A stretch of DNA of 64,000 bases from assembly GCA_023376005.1 (NCBI GenBank), contig CM042152.1:80600479-80664478 (forward strand), given 5' to 3'. Of this stretch, positions 1 to 13,900 are shown piece after piece. The notes beneath the pieces were generated by a model, which had not been told where the DNA came from, did no database searches, and worked only from the letters and a program-made list of their open reading frames with translations. The DNA comes from Doryteuthis pealeii (lineage: Eukaryota > Mollusca > Cephalopoda > Myopsida > Loliginidae). Position numbers and translations under genes: made by a program. Numbering within the stretch: position 1 is the stretch's first letter; the number at the start of each line of letters is the position of its first letter.

Positions 1-158
1 GGGATGCTAGCTACTCTACAACAAAAAATAAAATTGATCAATTATTTAAGATCAGTGGGTTATTCTTAATTTTACTCTGTAATTTAAAACTTTGAAGACT
101 TTGATTCTCTTTTTGATTTGAAGTTATTGAGACCTTTTTTTTTTTTAATCTCCTCTAG

Positions 159-497
159 GTTGGCAAATGCAAATACAACATTGTCCGGAATGGGGATATA
201 AAACACTTATGTGATGATGAGTGTTTCCGTCAATTCCGAGTGAACCCTACAGTGTATCTTCGCACAACATCCCCAAGTTCGACATCCACACCTGTACCAA
301 CACCAACAACAATGACATCACACATGGAACCAGCACCAGCACCAGCCCACTACAAGACATGTAGTGTTTGCCAGCTGATGAACATCAACACCAACAAACA
401 CTTCCTTAACTGGCAAGGCTTAGATTTTTGTGGAGAGGAGTGCCTGGGAAAGTTCCAAAGCAGTCTTGGAGGCACTTGTTCATTTTGTGGATCACAG
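159..497 (+). CDS. ZMYM: ZMYM exon: MYM fingers 1-3 (partial)
   Basis: The acceptor follows a T-rich tract ending in CTAG at 155-158 and the donor is CAG|GTAAGT. 113 codons, phase 0 at both ends. It encodes the end of one MYM finger (C at residue 4, CDDEC at 18-22), a Thr/Pro-rich spacer, a full finger (CSVC at 68-71, FCGEEC at 90-95) and the first CSFC pair of the next, which is completed in the following exon. A finger split by an intron supports joining these two exons. Confidence 0.88.
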
Positions 498-3400
498 GTA
501 AGTGATAGATTCAAGTGGCCTTAAAAGAAATGTCTTGAAAATAAGCATAGCAGCTGTTTTACTGAGAAACATAAAATATTGTATCAGTTTTTATTAGAAA
601 TTTCAACTACTTTACTTTTGTTTAATATTTCATAAAAGATCTTTTCAAGTTGAAAGTGATATCAGCTTGTTGGGAAATATGGAAAAGAATAATATTATTC
701 TCTTCAAAAAATCTTTCTTGGAAGAATGTATTTGAAGGGGTAGGAAGATGTAGGTGTTCCAAACTTGAACAGTTAGTGTCAGCAAGTTTGTATTTTTGTC
801 AATGAATTCAATTCAATCTGGAACTAAACCTTTCTATCTTTCCTTTTGTAATTCAAAAACAAATTGGATCAAGTCTCCAATAAGCACCCCAAATCCTTCT
901 ATTGATAAAAGTTTTGCTTTTGCCTTGTCAACAGTTACTTCCGGTAACTTTTTAGTAAGGGAAAAGAAAGTATTTAAAAAATTTTTTTGTCCATACTGAC
1001 ACAAAACATTTTCAACATTTAAGAGAGAAAAAAAGAAAAAAAACATTAGATGATACTTCATATATAGTTTTTATAAAACAGCTTGAATTTGAAAATAGGG
1101 TAATCATTTCTTTTTCTTCTTCTTTTTTTTCATGGATTAATATTAACATTGGAAACATTTATGTAGAAGTTCATTTTTATTTTTATTAATGACATCAAAG
1201 TCAAGATTCATTCAAATCAGAATAATATTTTATAATTTTTTAAAGTGTTATTACATATTTTTATGTGTATTTATGAGATGAGGTTTAATATGAATAATTA
1301 TATTTCAGACTGTTGTCCTCATCTTTATTGTGTATAAACACAAAATTCAGGCCATTGTAACCTCGGGCTCTATAATTAGGTAATTAAAATAATAAATAAA
1401 AAAGCACTTAAAACAGGGCCCCCCTTAGGTTACAGTAGCCTGTACGTTATGTTCATGCACAATAAAGATGAGGACAACAGTTCAAAATGTTAATTGTTTT
1501 AAATATTCTTTATCAGTTTGAAATGCAATATTTTTATGTTTTAAAATCTGATTTCTATTTTGTTGTTTTTCTTTCCACCAATCTTATATGAAAATGTCTT
1601 CATTTCAGGTTCCCCCATCAGCCAAAGCTAAATACTGTCTGAAGCTTGGCACTGAGATCAAACAATTTTGTGGGACACAGTGTCATGCCCAGTTTAAGAA
1701 ACGCCTTAAAGTATGTTCATATTGCCAGAAAGATCTGACAAATGTATCCGATTCCTTTATGGCACCCGTTGGCTGGGAACAAGGTGTCTTCAAAGACTTT
1801 TGCAGCCAGTCATGTTTGCAAAAGTATGAAGAAAAAAACAATAAAGATGTTGAAATTATTGGTGTTGAACAGAGCAAGAAAAACCAACCGTGTGCGGTTT
1901 GTGGCAAAGTGTGGGTGGTGAAGCACGAAATAAAATTTGAGGGTAAAGTGCACAAGATGTGCAGTGATCCTTGTTTTTCTGCATTTCAGTATGCAAATAA
2001 ACTAACGATGAACACCTGCGATAATTGTGGGGTGTACTGTTACAACGAAGGGATGCAACCTCAGTACATCCAATTTGAGGGCAATCAGAAGAGGTTCTGT
2101 AGTTACATGTGTGTCAATACGTTCCGTGCCCTCAACAAAAAGGTGGTGTCTTGTGCATGGTGTGGGTCCAAGAAAAGCAACTTTGACATGATTGAACGTG
2201 TGGATGCCAACAATAAATACCAACTGTTCTGTTCTCTCAACTGTCTTTCTTTATACCGAGTGAATCTACAGGCCACTTCCAATCAGGCTGTGACCTGCGA
2301 TCAGTGTCGAAAGTTTGTACCTGCTCAGTATCACCTGACTATGAGTGATGCATCTGTTAGAAACTTTTGTTCATACAATTGTGTGATGGGATTTCAATCA
2401 CAATTCTCGTCCCCTTCTTCAGGAGGGGCCTCGGGGACTTCTTCATTGCAGTCAAAAAGTCAGTCGGCAGTACAGATATCGACGTCGAAGTCTTCGAGGC
2501 CAGCAACTAGAAGTAAGTTAATTTTTAAATCTTTCATTTTACCTTTACTTATGTCAATTGATTTATTTTCTTTTTTTTTTTATTTCTATGTATTTTAATG
2601 ATTTTTTTTCTTCTTTGTTTTATTATCTATTTTATAAATGAATAAGTTTATCAGTCTTTTGTATATTCATTGCAATATTTATGATTCTTTTGACCTTTTA
2701 TAGTTCCTCTCCTTCCATATTTATCACAATCAGGGCTGAGGTAACTGAGGTCTGCAAAAAAAAGCAAACACAGAGCACAATGTACATTAATGCAATGGAG
2801 TAAGGGATGGGAGCCAAAAATGGGGAGCCAAAAAATGCTCATTCAGCAACAATGTTCCTTTTAATTCTTCTAGTGTGTGTGTGTGTGTGTCAATTTTTAA
2901 AAAGTTTTTATTTTTTTATTTCAAGACTTTCCTGTAACAAAATTTTATTTGATAGTAAGGTTCTCTATCTAGAGGTCACACACCCGAAAATCTACAAAGG
3001 TATTCCTGGTGTCTATAAGAAAATTCTTTTAAATAAACGCAAATTCTTTGTAACGAAAAGGTTGGGAATGATTATTGTTTAATATAATGGAATATTATTA
3101 CATTCTATGAAGTTAATGTATTTAGTTAACACAGTGGTAGTGCTAAGTGACTGTACCGACAACAAATTGTTCATTTGTAATCCTCACAAAAGTATAAAAA
3201 CATCCTTTGACTTTCTGATAATTGAAAATGTCTGGTGATAACAAAATTTGTAAAAAGAATTTTAATTTTACTGTATTAAATTTTGTGTCATCAGAATGAT
3301 TTGGAGAAAAATCTAAATTAAATAAATTGAAAACTGAAATCTAAAAAAAATATTGAATCCAATAATTCTGTTCTTATAGGAAATCATTTTTTTTTTTTTT

Positions 3401-5117
3401 TTTTTAAATATTGTGTTGACTTGGATAGTGTAGATTTTACTGGGTAAAAAAGCTTTTTAGATGGGGTCTGTTTCTCACCCTCTGTCTTACTATCTGTATG
3501 CTGTAAATGGGTGTCCATCTTGCAATGCTTACCCTCTCTCTTTGTAATCTTATGACTGACAGATGATTCTTTTTTTGCCTTATATGCACTTACATGACCT
3601 CTGTTATGGCCAGTGGTCATTATCAGCTAAGAGGGATTCCATTTCATCCCAATGGTTGCTCGGACTAAGTGTGTGTGTGTGTGGGGGGGGGCTTTAAAAA
3701 ACATTTTTTTAATTTAATTTAGGTTGACACTATCACTCCAAGTCTGGAAAATAAGATTTAATATTTATTCAAAATATTTATTAGTTTTTAGGGCTTTTTG
3801 AGGACATGTTACCTTAGAATGAACCAAAGCTTTTTGAGGACATGTTACCTTAGAATGAACCCAAAACTCTCTTCCTTGTTCGGTGTAAATAAAGCAGTAA
3901 ATAAATAGACAATAAAAAACATTACAATGTCCTTTTTAAATACAAATAATTCTCTCAAACTTTAATAAAACCAACTCCATCCTTTGTTTTTAATAATTAT
4001 TATTTTATAAAGTATATGTAAAATGGTACTGCTAGTTTGAATTGATTAAAAAAAATGGATATTTCATCTTTGTTATTTTATGTGAAATTTGACCTTATTC
4101 AAAACTTTTGATAAGGAAGTTTTTAATTATTTTTCATGAACAGCATTTAAAAAAAAAAAAATCATTTTAGATTTGGTACATTTTGAAAAGATATTATTTA
4201 AAAAAAAATCTGAACCTGGCTTACTTCCCTTTTCTATAGATTCAAGTTGTGAAGTTTCAAGGCCAAAAATGTCTTTGAATAACAAAATGATTTAATTATA
4301 CCCATTATCAGTTGAACAATTGTTTATTTATAAATATTATAATAGACTAGATTGAAAATGAATTACAAAACAGTTTGCACAATTTGATTTATAAAAAAAA
4401 AATATTGAATAGACAAATTAGTTCATCCCATCAATTAAGAATGTAGAAAACTAACTTTATATATACTATATGCCATTACTATTGTTACTTTATATTATAA
4501 TTATTATTATATACAGTATTATCTGCCTGAAGACCTATCTTCCATTGCTAGATATATATAAACTTTCATATTTCAAAAGACAATATTTTTTTTAATCGTA
4601 TTTCAAGTAGAATTCTTGTATTTGGTGGTATTGTTTATTTTGTCATTCAGCAGAAATAGTTAATTTCACTACTTAAGATTTTGCAATAATGCTTCAGGCA
4701 ATACCTCTCATCAATTAATAAAAAAAAGTCTAAAGAGGATGGTATTTTTGCATTTTGGCTTTGATTTTCATTATAATGGTATGAATTACACTTTGAGGAT
4801 AATTCTTGATTTATTTTGTTTTCATCAACCACAAAAAAGGTTAAGTAAACATATATATATATATATATATATATACAGCTGTTCTATTTTTCTCTTACAC
4901 ATTTAGTTAGAGTAATTTAAAGAAACAATTATTTTGGTAATTAGTATTAATTAGATCATTCAATGAATGGCTTTTCTGAATGTCAGTCATAATTTATTTA
5001 CAGTGAATAAACAAAAGAGGATCTTTGACTTTTTAACATCTATAATTAATTATTACATTTTGAAAATATACATTAAAGAATTTGCATATTTTCATATTTG
5101 TACTTGGTGTGTGTGTG

Positions 5118-5171
<54 letters not shown>

Positions 5172-6666
5172 ATATTGGTATAAATGATATATAGTTAATT
5201 TGTGGATTTATACTATTTTGTTTTTTTAGTGATATCTGGATTAAGTGAAATTCTATGTAACTAGAAACCTGACAAACCTAAAATAAACAGTTGTTTATAT
5301 TTGACATTTTAGAACTTTTGTCAATCTCTGTAGAGATACTCTTTTCTTTTTTCTTCTTGTCAGAAACTGAACCAAATCGAATAAAAATGTTAATTATTTT
5401 CAAATTCACACTGATAATATATAAGATTGCTGAAAATGTCTTCATTCAACTCTTTAATGACAAAATAAACACGTCAACAATGAAGTTTTCATAGTTTCTT
5501 TGAATGATAGAGATATAAAGATAAATCTTTAAAGAAGAGTTGTCCATACCCAAAGTTGCAAGACACACTCAGATCTCAGATCAAATAAATAAGAATTAAG
5601 AAAGCAAGAATTGATTTATTTTAACATTTTCATAATGTTTTTATTCTGCTAATAACAACTATAGATGATGAAACATTTTGATTTTGAGACACTTCCCAAA
5701 TGGTTGTGAAATAATTTAGTCTGGATTCCTGGATTTTAGTCATTCTAAAAATAATGTATTTTGTATTACTATATATTCAAGTTAGAAAAGTTGCAGTGAG
5801 TAGTTTTGATTCTCACTTACTGAAGTATGTGAGAACTTGACTATGTTTTACTATGTTTCCTACTAAAATGACATAAATGTACATTGATGCTACTTCAAAT
5901 ATTTCAGATTTTATCACTTTTATTTTATATGAAATAATAATGAAATTTATTGTGTACAGTGCTCAGGTGCACCAAAGTACACAGAATAATGTATTAGCAC
6001 ATGTATTATAACAGTTTACAGTAGTAATATGCATGTATGTGTGCACGTGTGTGCATATGTGTGTGGAGAGGGGCATCAAGTATAGTGTCGGCGGACTACA
6101 GGAAGCATGGAGGCTTTGAAAGATTCAGTGTTTCGGCAGCCCTACAACAGACGTGGGCAGCTTATTCCATGCCTCCGCAATTCTGAGCGTGAATACCACT
6201 TTGCATTTTTATATAGTATGCTATGACAACAAATTTTATGGATGACCAAACTAATATATACAAATGGTCCATAGTAATATAATGGGAAAATCTATCATTT
6301 ATTGATTTTCTGATATTTCAAATTTTTTTAGGCTGGAGTTTGCTAGAAATAATATTTTTTAAATTTCTGAACTTTATAAAAAGCTGCTCTTTGTGCTTGA
6401 TAGAAATGGGATTCGTGACTTAACTTGTCTTAGTCACTGTGCATAATTAATTTTCAGCTGACTGCTGATTTTGGAAATGTTGTCTTATATTGGGTATCAC
6501 TCTACACATACACTCAAAAAAAAAAGAAGAAAAAAAGAAAAATCAGCTGTGATGATAATAATTAAGGGGCATTATGTCAAGTGGAACCTTTAACATAATT
6601 GTTATTTACTGTTGTCTAAATCTGTTTTTAGTTAGTTTTAAATCAGAAATGATTTTCTTTTTTTCA

Positions 6667-6733
<67 letters not shown>

Positions 6734-6878
6734 CGAAAAAAAAAAATCATTTCTGATTTTAAAATCTAACTAGGGTTTCTTTTCTTTTAAGAAAAAAAAA
6801 AAAAACAGAATTTATTTTACAACATGCATATGCTTTTACGCGTCCTTTTTAAATTCTGTACTGTAATAAACTTTTCAT

Positions 6879-6925
<47 letters not shown>

Positions 6926-9900
6926 CTATTTGCACATATTACATAACAGTTGATTTTTTATATATTTATCAGAACATAACATTATAATATAATACAATCT
7001 TAGTATCATTTGATTTAGTCTGTATTTTTATTTGTGAAATATCCTTAAAGAGATTTGCTGTTGATATTTCCTACCATTCATAAACATATTGTTTTGTATA
7101 AACTCCTCATTATGTGTTGGCTATTATTCTTTGTAATCTTTTAACTTCTCTTGGTTCAAGTGGGTGCAAAAATACCATTGCCAACATATTTGCTTTGGTA
7201 GACAGTAAAAGCTTTCATCCTAAATGATTTTTCCCATCATTTATTTGAGGAGGTATTTCATTAAAATAATTTTATTTCATATCTAATTAAAAATAGATTG
7301 TACCTAAAAAGAGCACAGAAGTGAAATTTCTCAAGGAGTGGATCTGATACTAAAGACATAAAGCAACATAAGATGAAAATATTAAGATATTCAGTTTAAT
7401 GTGAAATACAATTAACTTAGACAAAATAAAAACCAGATTTGACAACCAAACAGAAATGTGGTTTATTTAAACCAATATTTACTATGCACAAGGTTACAAT
7501 TGGAGTATCAGTTAAAATGGCACTTTAGAATGAAAATTAATTTATATATATATATATATTTATCAAGCCCTCTGCACAACTAGGATGTGACACATGGTCA
7601 ATTTAAGTAGAGTTTAACAGGTATTATTCTCCTAGACTGGTTACCTCATTCATTCAAGATTTGAACTTGGGTCATTGAGTCCAATTACACCATGCCCCTC
7701 CACAAAGATTAGTTTATAGTACAAATAAGTCAACTAAATTACTAGTATAGATGTTATAGTAAGTTTGATATTTGTTGATCACTTTGCTGTTACCTACATT
7801 TTATGTACTGTCTGTATATATTCTGTACAAATAGAAATAGAAGCATTTTCTATTTCACTATTCACTAATCCCCTGGTGATCTACATTTAATTTGATGTCA
7901 ACTTTAGCAAGGATTTACCACTAGTAGTTTTGTTGGTTAGGGTATTAAAAATGTAAAACAAAAATAACCTGTTTCTCTGGTACTGCAACATTGTTGCTTT
8001 TTTTTTTCTTTTCTGTTTTTCTAATGTTAATTATAAAATCTTATTCTCCAAAGCTTGGCACATGATGTATGCAATTATCACAAATGGATTTTGAGTTGAC
8101 AAAATAATGAAATATGAAATAGTCATTTCATTCATTTAAATAATCGAGAGAAGAAAAAAAAGAAGAAAAAAAAGAAGAAAAAAACTAATGAAAATATAAC
8201 AATAGTTAAAAGAATAGTTAGTTTTCTGATTTCATGATTCATATTTAATATTTCCTATTTGTGCTGGTCTTAATAAACTTATATTCAAATATTTTATGAT
8301 TTAAGTGCAGTTTAAGTAGAATATTATGTGTAAAAATTATACTTATCTTTATTTTCTATTTTATACATAAGAATCAAAATTTGTTTTCAATTTGCAAGGG
8401 GAAAATCTATTGAAATTTAACTTTCTCTATTATCACTTTGAATTAGGATTTAACCAAAATTTCATAATAAATACTGCTGATTCAATTTTGTATTCCATTT
8501 ATTTTTACCATTTATTTCAAATTTAATACAAAATATTGGATTATATATTTAAAGTTATTTTTTCTTTAGATATAAATTATTTTATTAGTTAGCTTCAAAT
8601 ATAATGATGGCACAGGACGACAAAAAATTTTTTTAGAAGATATGACTTTTTTTTTTTTTTCCCCCACAACTTATTTTTCTTTTGACAATTAGAATATATT
8701 TTGGGGGAAAAGATTAGCTAAAGAAATTAACTGGAACCTTGGAATTTTAGAAAATAATATAGTTCTGAATTTAAAGAAAATGTGTAAAAATTAAAAACAA
8801 AACATTTGACATTAATAGTGTAAAATATGATAGAAGGAATTAGGAAGTTGTCAGATATCTGTATTAATTACTTCCTTTTTTTTTTTTTTCTGTGATCCAA
8901 GATTTTTTTTTTAGAATAATTGTTTGCTGTGTTTTATTCCTTCTTTTAGTCACGTCTCAGCAGTTTGATATCTCTCCATACTGCAACATATTAACAATCT
9001 TCTCGTATCTAATGTCTCTAGCATTTCTAAAATAAGCAGCAGATAAATATAAATCTCACGGCTTCTACTAATGCACAGACTAAATGGACAGGTTTTTTAT
9101 TTAAAAAAATTTTTTTTTTTTTTTTTAAAGAATAGTCTTATTAGAGCAAAATTTAATTTCTGGAAGTTGGATGGTGTGTAAATGTTTGATTTTCCTTCCC
9201 TTTAGAATTGCCTTGAGTATTAATATTTTCTTTAATTGAGAGATATTTCTTTTCTGTTTCAACTGAATGTAGCAAAATGTAAGAACTACATGCTTACTCT
9301 TATTTTCTTGACTTTTGCTTTTAGAATCAATAAGAATAGATTTTAAGATTTGATGAAATGATGTTATGACTTTAAAAAAATATATATATATTTTGAGCCT
9401 GTAAAATATAATAATAAACTCCTTAATTCATTTGGAACAGTAATTTTTATTTTTTTTATTTAAAAAAAATTAAATTTAAAATTTACTTTTATTAACAAGT
9501 CACTTTTAGTGGGTATACATTCTCTTATTTTTGTCAATGTTTTTCTTTTTAAAAAAAAATGAAATAAAGTTAGATGTTTCTAATTAAATCATTCTTTAGT
9601 AACATTGTTCGAAATGTAAAATAATTCTTTTGTTTGAACAAATTTATTTTGAAGATTATACTTTGTACACATTACTTAAAATAGACAAAATAATTCGTCT
9701 GAGTAAAATTCTTTAATTTTAAAAAGCCAAATTAATATGAAGAAATACAATTTAAATCAATTGCATAGTTATCTCATAACTGACTTTTGTCATTATCTGT
9801 TATCTATTATTAAAAATCTTACATCTAATTACAAAAATTAAAAATCTTTTTAATTCTATTTTTATTATTTGCCTTACAATAGTTATCTATATATTCAGTA

Positions 9901-10893
9901 TCTTGTGTTTTAGATCAAGTTTGAATATCACTATCAATTTTATAAATTCTATTCTAATAATTTGTATTTGTTTTGATCTTTTTATATATTTTCAAAGTAT
10001 CATCCTCATCCTCATCCCTTTTGTAATATTTTTGTTTTCTCAAGCCATATACAGAATATATAAAAACTCATATAGTTAATCAGTTATCATCACAAAAACA
10101 ATCAAAATGTGATTACATTCTATTCAACCTTTTATATTTATCTTTAGATATCTAATACCAAAATCATTTTAGTTAAAATATTTATTTCATTTTAAACTAT
10201 TTCATGGTCTATGTAAGAATGTATAGTAAACTTGTTTGTAAGAGAAAAGATTTAAATGATAGTTCTGTGTTAAACTTTTGCATGCTCTACTTTCTGGTAT
10301 TGCATGACCAATACAAGTATCAAAATACCTTGATTAAGGGAGAAAAATAAGGTTTTATTGTCAGTTCAGAATGAAGAATGTGTAGTTATAGATATAAGAT
10401 TACTGAGTGAATATAAACTTTTATTCTAATAAGTCATAAAGATCAACACAGTTAAGTTTTCTTGGGTCAAATATTTTCTTTTTAAGTAATTAATTTTTAA
10501 TCCCCAAAAAGTTGATCTTTTTGTGCCAATTTATTTTCTACTTTTGATTGTTTCAGTTTGTTATTGTTGTTGTTGTCTTCATTTTTCTCATTGGTGTGTT
10601 GGTGATGTTGCTTTTTTGTTTGCCTTGGATGTGTACATAATTTACAGCAGGTGTTTGTAGTTTGCATTTATTATCAATACAATTGAAGCATTTAACAACA
10701 ACAACAAACCCCCCCAAAAAAAAACAAATATATCACAGCATTTCAAGTGTTACTTCTTTTCCAGGGTTTGTATGATAATGTTACATAACATTCTACCAAA
10801 TGATTAGAATTTTAATATTGGGGGGGAAAAAAGGATAAAAAAGTTTGAGCTGTAGAAGATTTATACTAAATTGCAGAATAATGCTGTTTAGTG

Positions 10894-10928
<35 letters not shown>

Positions 10929-13900
10929 CTTGGTTACATGCTCTCTCTTTTTTTTTTTTTTCCCCCTCTCTCTATAAATATCAGCTGTGATGAAAATGAT
11001 CTAAATATTTTTGTCTCTTCATATCAATTGTATATTTTTTTTTTAATGAGCTGGTCACTTAAAAATGTTTTCACTTTATGAAAAAAAAAAAGAGAGAAAT
11101 AGTCTTCATTATTCAACTGTATACCCTTTTACTCTAATAGTTTTAGAATTATTCAATCACATTATTCTTCCTTAGATGATGTCAAATAAAATAGGACTTA
11201 GCATTTTATAAGGTTTTGACACTTCTGAACTTAGGGAAAATGTTTGTTCCAGCTCCTAGATGATTATATTTGTCTTCTTATAAAACAAAAAAAACCAACT
11301 ATCTCTAGCCCATTCTCTATCAATAAGTTTAAGGCAATAATTGCAAGGGTAATGAACTTGTTAATTTCATAGTATGCATCTGAGTTATCTGGCTGCATCT
11401 GCCACACACCACCTTGTCTTTGAGTCGCCTTACTATGAAACCATCTCTGTTTTAAGAACCCCAACCTCCTCCTCCTCCTAGTAGGGTGGGTGATGTCAAC
11501 AGAAAAGCAGGTTTGCTGCAGGCACAAGGCATAACCCCTGGCCAGATTAGGAAGGCAGTCCCAAATGTTGCGAAGCCATCACAATCATTGAGGAGTGATG
11601 CTAGCATCAAAGGTTAGTAGCCACTTCTTCGTTCCTTCTACAGAAGATTTCTCCAACTGTTGTAATAGCAGTATCTTCCTTACACAACTGCACATCAACT
11701 CAATTATCTACAGATGTGATCCTCCTACCAATGTAGTTGATCAACACCAATGCCAAGAATTATCAATAATATATATATATATTCCAATATTGTCCCTCTG
11801 ACCAAATGTTAGAATTTTGCAAATATTAACTTTGTGTATTAATGCTTAGCTGTCTAATTGTTTTTATTTGTGCGCGTTTGTATGTGCGCGTGTGACTTAA
11901 TGTTTTACTGAATTTATAACTGTATCAATTTTTGAACAAATTAAATTGTTGCTGATAAGTCTTTATATAAATCTTTTGTTTTTCAAATTGTTTTCCAATT
12001 TATTTCTTCTTCTGTTAATCTCATTGATGTTTGTCACAATTGCTAAAGTTTTTCCTATCACATATTTTCAGTTTTAATTTTTAAGCTATTTTCTAGATTT
12101 AACAATTTTTTAAATTTTTTTATTCAACTTATTGAATAATAAATATTTTAGAATGAATATTTACATGATTTATGATGTGTGTTTATAACTAAAAAATCAA
12201 ATTGCTATTTTGGATTGTTTTATAAACTTAAAATGAATTCAATTTTTTAAACACTAACATCAATAAGCCTATTTGAAAAGTTTAAATATTGTCTTTGTTA
12301 AAATGTATCAAATAGCCTCTGATATTTATTATATTTAATGAATTATAAAATGATTCATACATTCGTTTAGGTTATTATTCCTAATCTTGTTCTTATTTGC
12401 TTTTTAAATATTAAGATCAAATATGTTGGATGATGATTTGAAAAAGCATTGATGATAAAAAAAAATCTAAAGAGGAAGATAATAGATTGAACTATTTTAT
12501 CAAAATTTTCACTCTTTTATTTAAACTCTATTTTTCTAATTGGACAGATTTTGTTTATTTTTACTTTATTCTTTTTCTTTTTTTTCTTTCTGACATTGCT
12601 CAGAATGAATTTAAAAAAATAATTTTTTGTCTTTTTTTGTCAATAAAATGTAATTTGTTATTTTTAGGTGGACAACGGCAACAATCTGTCAGCCTGAAAC
12701 CCACCACGCAAGTGCCAGTCATCATCACTTCCCAGGCCCAAACCCAGAAGGTAATTTTCATCAATTTGAAGGGGGGGGACAATGCCTAGAATCTTTGTTT
12801 GTTTTTACTTTTTTCTTTATGAATGGAATTTGTGAATTTAAGTATAAAGAACTTTCCTTTTTAAATTATTATTGTAAATTATAACAGTGATGCTGATAGC
12901 TTTTTGATTTAGTGCATCCTCGGACGCACATATTTGCTTTGAATGGGTCCCAACTAAAGTTTCTTAATGGATTGTAGGGTTTTTATTTATGATCTGGGGA
13001 AACAACTAAAGCCATCTAACTCCTACTTTGTAACCTATCCTGTGTAATTTGTTTCTAAGAAACTATTGAAATGTATTTACAGTTAACTTGAAATGGTGAG
13101 GAAGAAAAAAGAAAGACACTGAGATGCATGGATATGATTTTATTGTATCCTATTAGATTATTATGCGTCTGGGACACAGGATGCGTATCTATCAGCATCT
13201 CTGGTATCTTTTCTATTAATCTAAAAGCATCTGTCTCTCAAAGCCATAAGATGCTGTTCTCATCAATCTATCTTCATCTTTGTTTCAAACACATTTCAAT
13301 TTGTTCTTTGACATCCCAGTTTTATTTGATCCTTTGCTTGGTAATCTTTTTTTCTTTCTTTTCTTTCCTTTACTCTAAGATATAAAGAAATACTCTAATC
13401 TAAAACCTAGATAAAGCTGGTTAAATAAAAGACAATTGAAATTGAATCATCTGTAAATAGAATCTGTTTTCATAATGTAACAAAGGTCATATATCCCTTT
13501 TGGATGAAAATGACACAATCCTGGTGGCTGAGCAGTCCATGACATGCACTTCTTTTTGACTCTATCCAATCTATTCACTGATCACATCAAACCCTAGCAC
13601 CTATATGATTGTCCTGGCTGTATTGCTCTTATGGCAAACCCCCAACCCTTTTTATCATATATTTGCTAGAAAGTGATGGCTTAGGGTCTTAGTATCCTGG
13701 GTATGATGCTAAACTGCATCTAGTGATGAGGTTCCAATTTTGGAGCTCTGAGGAGTGTGGAGTACTTCATTACCATTATGCCTGGGTTAACTCTGACTTG
13801 GAGTGGTAGTATATGTTAGAATCCATCTATGGGTTAAATAGATTTTTAAAAATGAGTTTTAAAAAAAAATTGAATACCCAACCAACCAGTGTTTTTGGAT

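Larger units (their letters stand above)
2513..11456 (+). other. ZMYM long intron, about 8.9 kb
   Basis: AT-rich intron with homopolymer runs and several (TA)n tracts (4850-4876, 5119-5168, 6667-6730, 6878-6925). It contains a 36-bp tandem duplication (3793-3864), an RT remnant (6062-6210), a hairpin (6628-6775) and a degraded SINE (7557-7700). From 7700 to 11456 I see nothing beyond AT-rich intronic sequence. Confidence 0.7.

Noticed and set aside
1683..2223. Reverse-strand open frames over the large ZMYM exon
   Set aside because: Shadows of the MYM finger coding sequence.
11264..11527. 87-codon reverse-strand frame
   Set aside because: Overlaps the proposed + strand ZMYM exon, which has splice sites in phase. 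The reverse frame has no supporting signals.
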